64,000 nt of DNA from JAVJSD01 sp040219575 (lineage in GTDB: Bacteria; Planctomycetota; Planctomycetia; Pirellulales; Pirellulaceae): positions 1 to 64,000 of the forward strand of contig JAVJSD010000110.1 of NCBI GenBank assembly GCA_040219575.1, read 5' to 3'. A model generated the notes under the pieces. It saw only the letters and a program-made list of their open reading frames with translations. It ran no database searches and was not told the DNA's origin. This document shows, piece after piece, positions 42,696 through 50,839 of this stretch. The position numbers and the translations under genes were made by a program. Position 1 is the stretch's first letter. Each line of letters starts with the position of its first letter.

Positions 42696-45376
42696 ACTTC
42701 GTCCTGCACGTAGACCTGATAGACCTTTCCCTTGCGGCCATCCGATCTGTGGAACGTGGCTTCGCGGCCATCACCGAGCGGGAATCGTTCGCTGACGAAG
42801 CGCCCTGCCAGCGTGCCCATCTTCGTCGCCAACGAGCGCGGCGAGCCGTCACCCAGGTCAGCGGCCATCAGCCCGTGCTTGCCGCACAATTCGACCAGCT
42901 CGGCTGCCGTCCAGATGCCTTGCGGATGCTCGACCAGCACACCGACCAGTTCAGCGAACTCCCGCCGCGTCTCGTCCAACAGCGCCGCCGCCTCTTCCGC
43001 GTTGGCCAGGAAGTCAGGTTCGCCGCAGGCATCGAGAATGCCGCCCACGATGTTGCCCCAGCCACGCTTGTTGAACCGCGAATGCGCTTTGGCCATCGGC
43101 ATGCCGCTTGCCTTCCAGCGTTCCACCATCCCGATCAGTTCTCCAAGTAGTTCAAGCCGGTGCTGGTGTGCGTAACCCTCGGGATCAGCGATGGAGAACT
43201 CGCGACGCTCCGGGTCGCCCTCGAAATAGAGGTTGATGACCACGCTGCGAGTCACCAGGTCACGGCTGACATCTGGCGTGTTCGCCGTGATGCAGAAGAT
43301 GTGGGAGTTCTCGGCGCGGATCGACGCCGACTGGCCCAGCAGTCGGAACGAAAGGATCGGGTCGGTGATCGAACGCTCCAGGCACGCGGATTCGATGCGT
43401 GGATTCCGGCCTCGGCCTTTCGCGTTGTCGATGATGATGGTCGTCGCACCGCGGCGCACGATCGCCCCGAGCCGCTTTTCAAATTCCTCGTCGTTGGGGT
43501 TGTACGACGCAGTCTCGGCAGATTGGCCGTCGCGAAGAATGGCGATGATCTGAGCCAGGATCGACTTGCCGAGTTCTGGCTGGTTGCCGTTGAAGAGCGC
43601 CGCCGGCTTCGAACCGATGAATCGCGGGACCAGCATTGCCGTCAGAAGGACGCCGAGGTAGTTGGTGCGATCGGCGGGCGATTTGAAGCAGAAGTCTCGA
43701 AGCAAGGCATCCAGATGCTCAGTGCCGCTACGAGCTTCGATTGCCGGCCCCGCATAATAAATTCCCGATGGGCCATCGAAGCCTGGTGCGACGAGCCGCC
43801 AGTCGTCCGTGTAGACCGGGTTGTGTGTGAACAGCTTGATGACCAGAAGACGACCGCGCTGAATGTGATGGTGCAACCATGTGTTGCCATACGCCGGCGG
43901 AAACGGCTTGTATTCTCCTGCATCGTCGTCAACGAAGTAGAACTCGACGTGCTGGTTGAGTAGCCCAGCTAATTCCGGTGACGAGAGGATTGGCGAAATC
44001 TGCTGGTCGTTGATCACGACGAGCTGTTCGGCGCGACTGAAGCAGTTGCCGGTCGAGAGCAACTGATCGGTCACTTGCTGCAATGTGTCTCCCACCGGCA
44101 TCGTTGCAGAATCGACGACAATCGTCGGACGACCCCCGTTGCTTCCATCTTCGGCGTCGGCAGGCGCTTCGGTGCCGCCATTCCCATTCGCATCTTCGGC
44201 ATGAATCGGAATCCGTTGCTCTTTGGGTGCGGCACGCTTTTGAAGCTTGTCGAACGTAACCGCTCGAGCATCGAATTCGGCGTTGTCCCAGGTGAGATCG
44301 AAGTATCGCTGCCCTTGCTCGGCGAACTTGCCGACCTGCTCCACCTGCGTCCAGACCTCCTCTTTCGCGATACCGTTGCGGATTGCATAGCAGCAGACTG
44401 CGAAGTCGGCCTCGGATCGACAGCCGGCCTGTGCAATGCCGCTCGCCGCGATGAGTTCCGCCAGCTTGTCGGCCTTGGATAATGAGATCTTGCGCGCTTG
44501 CGGCAACGGCATGCTGGCGATCTGTTTCGCCCGTTCCGTTTCCGGCGAGGGCGATTTCAATGGCTCAAAGACGGTTAGTGAATACTTCCGCGAGGGGTCG
44601 CATTCAACCATCTCCGTCGGCACCGGTTCGCGTCCGCTTCGCTCGTCTTTTCGATTGAACGAACCAGGTATGCGTAAGAGCCGCGACAGATCAGTCGTGT
44701 GATCGCCACCGACTACTTTCGCGATGCCGGCCAAGACATCCTGAAGGTGTTCCGCCCTGGGGCTGAGACGTGATACGTGGCGTCGCTGATCCAAATAGAC
44801 TTTGTCACCATTCTCGACGATGTACTTCCGCGGCTTCTTGCGCCCGTCCGGCGTCTGCGTCCATTCCGTTTCCACGGGTACTGGGTCGCCGGCGTCGTCG
44901 ATCTGGTATGGGGCATCGAGCAACCAGTAGAGATGCACGCCGTTACCTGAGTTCACGATGATCGATGGCTGAGGCAACTGCGCTTTAACAATACGTTCGC
45001 GCGCCTCTTCGACGGTAACGTGATCGATGTCAGTCCACAGCGCGCGAACCGTCCGAATCTGCCATGCCAAGTCGAAGCGGCCTTTGTTGCCACCGCGCGG
45101 GCAGACGCCGAAGAAGAGATTGAGCCGTTCCGATTCAGCAGTTTGCAGCAGCTGCAGCAAGGTGACCTTGAGGAGCGCGGGCACTGCCTTGCGATAGCAG
45201 GTGTTGCGGTAGTCAACGCGGCTGCGCTTCTTGCCGGCCTCGACCCACGTTTCGATGGGTCGGAAGAGGATCGTATCTGATTCAGCGAACAGCGCACCAA
45301 GAAACTCCGCACCGGCCTCAATGGCCGGTTCGGGAGGCTTAACTCGATTGTCCTCGGAACTGTTGGATTCTTCCAT
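42629..45376 (-). CDS. primase-helicase for phage DNA replication, 915 aa
   Basis: The N-terminal domain (about 30-300) is a RepB/archaeo-eukaryotic type primase: VRALWTDIDHVTVEEAR holds the catalytic Asp pair, SIIVNSGNGVHLYWLLDAP the nucleotide-binding strand, and TTDLSRLLRIPGSFNRKDER the third motif. The C-terminal half is a superfamily-3/D5-style ATPase: FNGNQPELGKSILAQ (Walker A) and TTIIIDNAKGRGR (Walker B). The final residues (VPNLEGFAEPMPNLGNA) are coded by the iteron-like repeats. The ATG at 45376 is preferred over upstream starts in a non-conserved extension. It primes and unwinds prophage DNA. Confidence 0.9.
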   Translation of the reverse strand: MEESNSSEDNRVKPPEPAIEAGAEFLGALFAESDTILFRPIETWVEAGKKRSRVDYRNTCYRKAVPALLKVTLLQLLQTAESERLNLFFGVCPRGGNKGRFDLAWQIRTVRALWTDIDHVTVEEARERIVKAQLPQPSIIVNSGNGVHLYWLLDAPYQIDDAGDPVPVETEWTQTPDGRKKPRKYIVENGDKVYLDQRRHVSRLSPRAEHLQDVLAGIAKVVGGDHTTDLSRLLRIPGSFNRKDERSGREPVPTEMVECDPSRKYSLTVFEPLKSPSPETERAKQIASMPLPQARKISLSKADKLAELIAASGIAQAGCRSEADFAVCCYAIRNGIAKEEVWTQVEQVGKFAEQGQRYFDLTWDNAEFDARAVTFDKLQKRAAPKEQRIPIHAEDANGNGGTEAPADAEDGSNGGRPTIVVDSATMPVGDTLQQVTDQLLSTGNCFSRAEQLVVINDQQISPILSSPELAGLLNQHVEFYFVDDDAGEYKPFPPAYGNTWLHHHIQRGRLLVIKLFTHNPVYTDDWRLVAPGFDGPSGIYYAGPAIEARSGTEHLDALLRDFCFKSPADRTNYLGVLLTAMLVPRFIGSKPAALFNGNQPELGKSILAQIIAILRDGQSAETASYNPNDEEFEKRLGAIVRRGATTIIIDNAKGRGRNPRIESACLERSITDPILSFRLLGQSASIRAENSHIFCITANTPDVSRDLVTRSVVINLYFEGDPERREFSIADPEGYAHQHRLELLGELIGMVERWKASGMPMAKAHSRFNKRGWGNIVGGILDACGEPDFLANAEEAAALLDETRREFAELVGVLVEHPQGIWTAAELVELCGKHGLMAADLGDGSPRSLATKMGTLAGRFVSERFPLGDGREATFHRSDGRKGKVYQVYVQDEVPNLEGFAEPMPNLGNAAGSAR

Positions 45377-45511
45377 GCGACACTGCTCCGCATAACTGTG
45401 ACCGATGCGGCCGGCATCGTTGCTGGCCGGTAAAACCACCTCGGTCGCGTGTCCTGTCAAGTCAATGCTACGTGGATGGTGCAGCAGTGGAATAAGGACA
45501 CGGAAAGTCAT

Positions 45512-45593
45512 ATGCGCCACATATGCGCGGGACATGCGCGGGAGATGCGCGAGCGATTGGAGACATGCGCCGCATATGAGTTTCGCCGCGCAT
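45512..45593. repeat. helically phased ATGCGC array in the divergent control region
   Basis: ATGCGC occurs at 45512, 45523, 45534 and 45545, spaced exactly 11 bp, then at 45565, with the reverse complement GCGCAT at 45588. The units read CATATGCGCCA, CATATGCGCGG, GACATGCGCGG, GAGATGCGCGA. They lie between the leftward primase gene and the rightward recombinase pair. One-turn spacing points to cooperative binding of a repressor or initiator on one DNA face. Confidence 0.75.
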
Positions 45594-45610
45594 GCGTTTG
45601 ACCGCAGACA

Positions 45611-45949
45611 ATGTCCGTAATCAGCGCGGAGAATTGGAACCAGAGATCGCCGTCGGGAACGCCCACCGTTCCCAGGCCCGCATTTTTGGGGAAACTTTCC
45701 GTGCCTTCTTCGCCAAACCTAGCTGGACTTCGTTCGCCAACCGGGCATCATGGACCCGAGTCCGGTTCGGTCGCCGAACGCCCGCTGTCAATACAGTGGT
45801 TGTCGGACGAACGGATCGCCGAGGCCCGCCGCGTCTGGTCGAAGGCTTATGGCCGTGTGATCAGCGAGGAGGAGGCCATCGAGATATTGATGAACGTCCG
45901 TCGGCTCGCGGAGGTTCTATTGCGTGCCGAAGAGGAGAAGGAGTCATGA
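45611..45949 (+). CDS. small protein coupled to the serine recombinase, 112 aa
   Basis: The first half is Pro/Ser-rich with no clear start signal; the second half (SIQWLSDERIAEARRVWSKA, GRVISEEEAIEILMNVRRLA, then EVLLRAEEEKES) is a clean helical domain. Its TGA overlaps the recombinase ATG (ATGA). Such a partner is seen before large serine recombinases and could be a directionality factor. The true start may be later, for example the TTG in the WLSDER codons. Confidence 0.65.
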   Translation: MSVISAENWNQRSPSGTPTVPRPAFLGKLSVPSSPNLAGLRSPTGHHGPESGSVAERPLSIQWLSDERIAEARRVWSKAYGRVISEEEAIEILMNVRRLAEVLLRAEEEKES

Positions 45950-47481
45950 ACGTCGTAATTTGGGCGCGGGTATCATCCCGCGAGCAGCGAGAGGGTTATT
46001 CCATTGATGCACAGCTTCGCTTCAACCGCGACCGGGCTCAGGCTAACGGCTGGCATGTTGTCCGAGAATTCGTCGTTGCCGAATCAGCGAAGCGAGGTGC
46101 GGAGCGCCGTGCATTTAATGAGATGTTCGCCTGGGTGAAGGCCAATGCCAAACGTGAGAAGATCAAGGCGATATTGAGCCACAAGCTCGACCGCGTCTGT
46201 CGCAACATGCGAGACGCCGTCCGGCTCCAGGAACTCGAAGACTCGTGCGGCGTGCAATTGGCCTTCGTCGATAACCAGTTTGGCCCCGGTGCCGCAGGAG
46301 CGTTGTCGTTCAACGTGATGGCCGCCGTCGCCCAGTACTACAGCGATAATCTGCGGTCGGAAGTATTGAAGGGGATGGATGAAAAGGTGCGGCAGGGATG
46401 GCCGACGGGCCTCGCCCCCTACGGCTACCTCAACGTCGAGGACCGCGACGAACCGGTGCAGCCGCATCCTGAGAAGTCGCGGACGCTGGTTCGTATCTTT
46501 GAGCTTTACGCCACGGGAAGCTACACGTTCAAATCGCTCGCCGACAAGCTTGAAGACGAAGGGCACGTCTTCCGCAAGAGCCAGCCTCGCTTCCACCGCC
46601 CGGCGCTTTCCTACATACTCAACAACCGATTCTACATCGGGGAACTGAAGCGCAATGGACAGGTGTTTGAGGGACGTTATCGGCGGCTGATCGACCGGGC
46701 CACGTTTGACGCCTGCCAGGATGTGTTGCACGGCCGTAATCGACGAACGGGTAGACCCGAACTTCCCTACTCGGGCGGCTTGTTCCAATGTGCCTTCTGT
46801 GGCCAGTCGATCACCGGAGAACGCATCCGCCGCAAGCTCAAGAGCGGCGGCGTCAACGAGCACGTGTACTACCGTTGCGCGAATAACGATCCCGGTCCAG
46901 ACCACCCTCGGGTCCGCTGGAAGGCAGAAGACTTGGAACAGGCAATCGTCGCGGATCTGGAACAAATGCGCATGGCGACGCCCGAGGTGGCCGCATGGTT
47001 CCGCACCGAGCTACGTGCGTCGGTGACCGACCTGACGGCCTACCGACGGCAGCAGTCCAAGTCGCTGGCCAAGCGGAAGACGGAGTTGGCGACCATGCAG
47101 GACCGCCTCCTGAACGCCTACCTCGCGGGCACGGTGGAGGAGGTTGTCTACAAGGCCAAGTCGGCGGAACTCAAGGCGGAAGCGGCTAGGGCGGACGAGA
47201 CGTTGGCCCAGATGGGCGACGTGGACCCGTCCCGCGCGGAAACGGCGCTGGCGCTCTTCGACTGGACGCAGAACGCGGCGGAAATCTGGCGCGGTTCAAA
47301 CAATCGCGTTCGGCGCGAGATACTCGATTCGGTTTGTTTGAACCGTACTTTGACCGACCTAAACCTAGACGCCACAAAGAGAAAGCCCTTCGACGTTTTC
47401 GCCAAAGGGCTCGAAATCAAGAATAGTCGGGGCGACTGGATTCGAACCAGCGACCTCTGCGTCCCGAACGCAGCGCTCTAG
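45946..47481 (+). CDS. large serine recombinase, 511 aa
   Basis: The N-terminal catalytic domain has WARVSSREQREGYSIDAQL with Ser10/Ser11 and Arg8, and SHKLDRVCRNMRD; the recombinase domain (PYGYLNVEDR..., FHRPALSYILNNRFYIGELK) and zinc ribbon (FQCAFCGQSITGER...YYRC) follow, then a coiled coil (about 360-430). It is complete. The last residues (NSRGDWIRTSDLCVPNAAL) are encoded by the antisense of tRNA-Pro and end inside it, meaning the gene abuts the attachment site. It would integrate the element at this tRNA. Confidence 0.92.
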   Translation: MNVVIWARVSSREQREGYSIDAQLRFNRDRAQANGWHVVREFVVAESAKRGAERRAFNEMFAWVKANAKREKIKAILSHKLDRVCRNMRDAVRLQELEDSCGVQLAFVDNQFGPGAAGALSFNVMAAVAQYYSDNLRSEVLKGMDEKVRQGWPTGLAPYGYLNVEDRDEPVQPHPEKSRTLVRIFELYATGSYTFKSLADKLEDEGHVFRKSQPRFHRPALSYILNNRFYIGELKRNGQVFEGRYRRLIDRATFDACQDVLHGRNRRTGRPELPYSGGLFQCAFCGQSITGERIRRKLKSGGVNEHVYYRCANNDPGPDHPRVRWKAEDLEQAIVADLEQMRMATPEVAAWFRTELRASVTDLTAYRRQQSKSLAKRKTELATMQDRLLNAYLAGTVEEVVYKAKSAELKAEAARADETLAQMGDVDPSRAETALALFDWTQNAAEIWRGSNNRVRREILDSVCLNRTLTDLNLDATKRKPFDVFAKGLEIKNSRGDWIRTSDLCVPNAAL

Positions 47482-47501
47482 CCAGGCTGAGCCACGCCCC
47501 G
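47427..47501 (-). tRNA. tRNA-Pro, anticodon CGG
   Basis: Full cloverleaf on the minus strand: acceptor CGGGGCG/CGCCCCG, D-stem GCTC/GAGC, anticodon stem CTGCG/CGCAG with loop TTCGGGA (anticodon CGG), T-arm GCTGG-TTCGAAT-CCAGT. The discriminator is A; CCA is not encoded. The 3' end carries the 14-base core shared with 4124-4137, and the serine recombinase frame overlaps the gene's 3' half in antisense. Confidence 0.96.
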
Positions 47502-47739
47502 CTTGTTGCGGTGGTCTTCAGGAAACAATCGTGCGTCCAAGGCGGGCGATTCGGGAGGGCTTCGCCGCCGGGGGATGGACACGCTTCGACGGACGGCGGT
47601 TCGGCCAAGCGTCGATGTTCCCTGAAACCGCAGAATGTACCACGAGAAGGGTCCGACGGGAAGTCCGGCCGAACGTCGGGGCCGACGCAAACCGGTGGGA
47701 AACCGCGGATTAGCGTTCCTCCTTAGGAGAAGGAAAAGG

Positions 47740-47766
47740 GAATCCCTCGACGCTTTCGAGGGATTC
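47740..47766 (-). terminator. rho-independent terminator after the beta-propeller gene
   Basis: GAATCCCTCGA, loop AAGCG, TCGAGGGATTC on the minus strand: a perfect 11-bp stem followed by CCTTTTCCTT, 37 bases after the gene's stop. It also separates the host transcript from the tRNA. The remainder of 47502-47802 shows no gene. Confidence 0.8.
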
Positions 47767-47802
47767 GCCTTCTTCGGCGGCCGAACCACTCCACTTGCCT
47801 GA

Positions 47803-48888
47803 CTACGAGACTTTTCGCAGCAGACTGACCCGGCCGGTGGGAACCCATTCGGCGACGTAGATGTTGCCGGCCCGGTCGAAGCAGGCGTCGTGCGGGTGGA
47901 TGAAGCGGCCGGCCCGCCAACGCTTGGGCTCGCTCCGCATGCGGAACTTGTCGGCCAGCACCTCCTTCGTCCAGGCCTCGTCGTAGCCCAGGTGGGTGAT
48001 GACTTGATTGTCGCGGTCGAAGAGGGTGATGCGGGCGTGCAGGTCGGGCACCAGCATCGTCTCACCCTGGATGTCGATGTCGGCGGGGAAGCTGAGATCG
48101 TTCACAAAGCCGAGGTGCTCGCCGTCGAGCGTGAAGTATTGCAACCGGGCGTTGGCGCGGTCGGCCACCACCAGCGACGGCTCGCGGCCGGGCCGATCGT
48201 CGAGCCACAGACCGTGCGGCGTGCGCATCTTGCCGGGCGCCTCGCCGGCGCCGCCCCACGTGCGGACCCACTTGGCGTGCTTGTCGTACTGGTGAATGTA
48301 GTGCGAGCCGTAGCCGTCGCCGATGTAGAAGCCGCCGTCCGGGGCGAAGGCGATGTTGGTCGGCTTGTAGCTGACGGCCGGATCGTCGTACACGCCGGCC
48401 TCGGCGGGCTTCTCCTTCTTCCAGACCTGCTCCCCCTTGGTCGTCGATTTGGCGACGATGCAGTTCTTCACGTCGGAAAGATAGAGGAATTCCTCGCCGC
48501 CTTCCTGGCGGATGTCGATGCCGTGGCCGCCGCCGTGATACTCCTTGCCGAAGGAGCGAACGTATCGCCCGTCGGCGTCGAACACGACGATGGCGTCCAT
48601 CGGCTCCTTGCCGTGGGCCCGGTGCTTGATGTAGATCAGCCCCTCGCGGTCGATGCACACGCCGTGCGTATCGCCCCACACCACGTGGCTGGGCAGTTCG
48701 CCCCAATTGTGGATCGCTTCGTATTTGTGCTCGCCTTCGCCCAGCACGGGCGCCTTCGAGCCGGCCTTATCCGACGCGTGCAGAAACATCGGCGCCAAAG
48801 GCGCGGCGGCCGCCGCCGCGCTGACGGCTTTGAGGAAGGTGCGACGGGTGGAGGGTTGATTGTCCGGCGAAGGTTTCTTGTTCGACAT
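47803..48888 (-). CDS. Tat-exported six-bladed beta-propeller (NHL/peptidylamidoglycolate lyase-like) protein, 361 aa
   Basis: Starts MSNKKPSPDNQPSTRRTFLK, a twin-Arg signal with Ala-rich hydrophobic core and an AxA-like cut after it. The rest repeats an NHL-like pattern (THGVCIDREGLIYIKHR, PTNIAFAPDGGFYIGDGYGS, HDACFDRAGNIYVAEWVPTG) about every 45 residues. Such exported propellers are abundant in planctomycetes next to sulfatases. Substrate unknown. The earlier in-frame ATG at 48954 precedes a non-conserved extension. Confidence 0.85.
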   Translation of the reverse strand: MSNKKPSPDNQPSTRRTFLKAVSAAAAAAPLAPMFLHASDKAGSKAPVLGEGEHKYEAIHNWGELPSHVVWGDTHGVCIDREGLIYIKHRAHGKEPMDAIVVFDADGRYVRSFGKEYHGGGHGIDIRQEGGEEFLYLSDVKNCIVAKSTTKGEQVWKKEKPAEAGVYDDPAVSYKPTNIAFAPDGGFYIGDGYGSHYIHQYDKHAKWVRTWGGAGEAPGKMRTPHGLWLDDRPGREPSLVVADRANARLQYFTLDGEHLGFVNDLSFPADIDIQGETMLVPDLHARITLFDRDNQVITHLGYDEAWTKEVLADKFRMRSEPKRWRAGRFIHPHDACFDRAGNIYVAEWVPTGRVSLLRKVS

Positions 48889-48927
48889 GGGAAGCCTCGT
48901 GGGGCGGGAGTGGTTGGTAGTAGAGTC

Positions 48928-48993
48928 GTAGCCGACGCTGCCAGCGTCGGTCAATCGATGCGATTCAGCGCCGACGCTGGCAGCGTCGGCTAC
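48928..48993. repeat. two facing CCGACGCTG-CAGCGTCGG palindromes
   Basis: GTAGCCGACGCTGCCAGCGT.. at 48928-48951 and its inverted copy at 48970-48993; each is itself a hairpin. They lie between the sulfatase and propeller genes and resemble dispersed planctomycete REP elements. Confidence 0.7.
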
Positions 48994-48997
48994 GGGG

Positions 48998-50578
48998 CTA
49001 CCGCGACGGCGTGCTGACCGATGGCAGGTGGTCGGCCATGCCGGCGTCGGTGCGGTGGAGTTCGGCGATCAGCGCGGCCCGCATCTTCTTCAGGCGGGCG
49101 GCGTGTTTCTTGTCGAGGGCCAGGTTCGTCAGTTCCTCGGGGTCGTTCTTAAGGTCGTACAGTTCCTCCATTTCGCCCTCGACGAGCGTGCGGATGTATT
49201 TGTAGCGGCCGTCGACCAGCGAGATCCACCAGGGGATGTCGTTGATGTCGCGCACGGCCGGGTCGGTCGGCACGCGATCGGTGTCGCTGCCGTATTCTCT
49301 GCCCGTGAGCGTCAGCAGCGTGGGATGCGGCCACTTCGCCTGCGGGTCGCTGAGCAGCGGCGTGAGATCGTGCCCGTGCATCTTCCAGGGCGGGTCGATG
49401 CCGGCGAAGCGGAAGAACGTGGGGACGAGATCGACGCCGCCGACCGGCGAGCTGCAAACGGCGCCTACCGGCAGACGGCTGGGCATCGACACGATAAGCG
49501 GCGAGCGGATGGTGGCGTCGTACGGCGCCAGCTTGTGACGGAAACCGTGCTGTCCCCAGCCGAAGCCTTGATCCGAAGTGAACACGACCAGTGTGTTGTC
49601 GAGTTGTCCCGACTCCTCGAGCGTCTTCATCAGGCGGCCGACGCCCTCGTCGATGGCCAACACGCCCTGATGGTACTGCCGCACCCAGTCGGAAAGCGTG
49701 TCGCCGTGGATGCCGGGCGCCGGGTCGACGGTCAGCATGTCGAGTTCCTTGCCGCGCAACACGGGCACGCCGTCGGGGCCTTCCATCCAGTAGTTGATCT
49801 TCTGCATGTACGCCGGCTTGCCGGGCCGGGGCGGATAGATGTCGGCCGGCGTGGGAACCTTGGCGTCGGGCAACGCGTCGAGATGCCGCTTGGCGGGCGT
49901 GAACGGCGCGTGCACCGCCCCGTAGCAGAGCCACAGGTACCACGGCTTGTCGGCGTCGCGGTGCTGGCCGCGAATGAACTCCTCGGCCCACTTCGTGTAG
50001 TTGTCGGTGGTGTAGCCTTCGACAAGCTCCGCCTCGCCGCCGTTGGTTTCGATCAACTGGTCCTTGTAGTAGGCGCCCGAGTTCTTCGTATGACGGGGGC
50101 GATTCCAGACCTTCTGGTAGTCCCAGTCGCGGCCGGCGCCGGTGTCGGTTCCCGTGTGCCACTTGCCGATCTGGGCGGTGGTGTAGCCATTCTCGCGAAA
50201 CACTTTCGGCCAGAACGGGCACTGGGCCGGATCGTACGTGCTGCCGGGATACTCGCCGACCATCCGCATCGACTCGACGCCGTAGGGATGGTGGCCGGTG
50301 AGCAGCATCGCCCGCGAGGGCATGCACCAGGTGCCGATGTAGGCGTGGGTGAAGCGGACGCCGCGTTTGGCGAGGGCGTCGATATTGGGCGTGCGGACCC
50401 AGTCGTACGCTTCCGGGTAGCAGCCGACGGTGCGGTGCGAGTGGTCGTCGGTGTAGATGAACAGGATATTCGGAGGCGGGGCCATTTCGGCTTCGGCGGC
50501 CGTCAAACGGGTCAGCGCGACGGGAGGGAGCAGGAGCAAGACGAGCAGCGCGGCGCGGCGAGGTTGAAAGTGGAGCAT
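48998..50578 (-). CDS. secreted arylsulfatase-type sulfatase, 526 aa
   Basis: A Sec signal peptide (LLVLLLLPPVALTRLTAAEA) precedes PNILFIYTDDHSHRTVGCYP, the metal site. The formylglycine motif is CMPSRAMLLTG with Cys85 (C-x-P-S-R). GKWHTGTDTGAGRDW and FTSDQGFGWGQHGFRHK provide further active-site residues. It removes sulfate from a glycan or aryl ester outside the cytoplasm after activation by a formylglycine-generating enzyme not in this window. Complete. Confidence 0.93.
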   Translation of the reverse strand: MLHFQPRRAALLVLLLLPPVALTRLTAAEAEMAPPPNILFIYTDDHSHRTVGCYPEAYDWVRTPNIDALAKRGVRFTHAYIGTWCMPSRAMLLTGHHPYGVESMRMVGEYPGSTYDPAQCPFWPKVFRENGYTTAQIGKWHTGTDTGAGRDWDYQKVWNRPRHTKNSGAYYKDQLIETNGGEAELVEGYTTDNYTKWAEEFIRGQHRDADKPWYLWLCYGAVHAPFTPAKRHLDALPDAKVPTPADIYPPRPGKPAYMQKINYWMEGPDGVPVLRGKELDMLTVDPAPGIHGDTLSDWVRQYHQGVLAIDEGVGRLMKTLEESGQLDNTLVVFTSDQGFGWGQHGFRHKLAPYDATIRSPLIVSMPSRLPVGAVCSSPVGGVDLVPTFFRFAGIDPPWKMHGHDLTPLLSDPQAKWPHPTLLTLTGREYGSDTDRVPTDPAVRDINDIPWWISLVDGRYKYIRTLVEGEMEELYDLKNDPEELTNLALDKKHAARLKKMRAALIAELHRTDAGMADHLPSVSTPSR

Positions 50579-50732
50579 GCGGTCACGTTCTGGAGCGAGT
50601 CGGTGAAGGATTTCATCCGGGGGGAACCCTGACAGAGGACTATTCTAACTGGTCGCCGACCGAATCTGTAGCTTCTGCTTCGGGCCTGCGAGCAGCGTTT
50701 GTTGAGGCCTGCGAGAAACATGTCAGTCGCTT

Positions 50733-50789
50733 CTCCTTGCTGGCGCTACGGGCTCGGGCGTATACGGCGAGCCCGTAGCGCCAGCAAGG
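50733..50789. repeat. perfect 23-bp inverted repeat (REP-like hairpin)
   Basis: Arms at 50733-50755 and 50767-50789 match perfectly around an 11-base loop; the core is CTTGCTGGCGCTACGGGCTC. It follows the methyltransferase stop and precedes the sulfatase gene, so it may serve as a transcription stop on either strand. No other gene is seen in 50579-50839. Confidence 0.85.
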
Positions 50790-50839
50790 AAGAGTTGCAA
50801 CGACGTTGCGCCACGATCGACATGCTGACTGCGCGTTGC

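Noticed and set aside
42226..42852. A 208-codon frame on the minus strand between the primase and ParB-methyltransferase genes
   Set aside because: It overlaps the end of the primase in another frame, has low-complexity Arg/Ala composition and is built from the iteron-like repeats; no domain or ribosome site.
45512..45593. CRISPR array or tandem microsatellite
   Set aside because: Only six short units; spacing of 11 bp suits protein binding sites and there are no spacers.
49028..50632. A 534-codon frame antisense to the sulfatase
   Set aside because: Shadow of a gene with a complete signal peptide and CxPSR motif.
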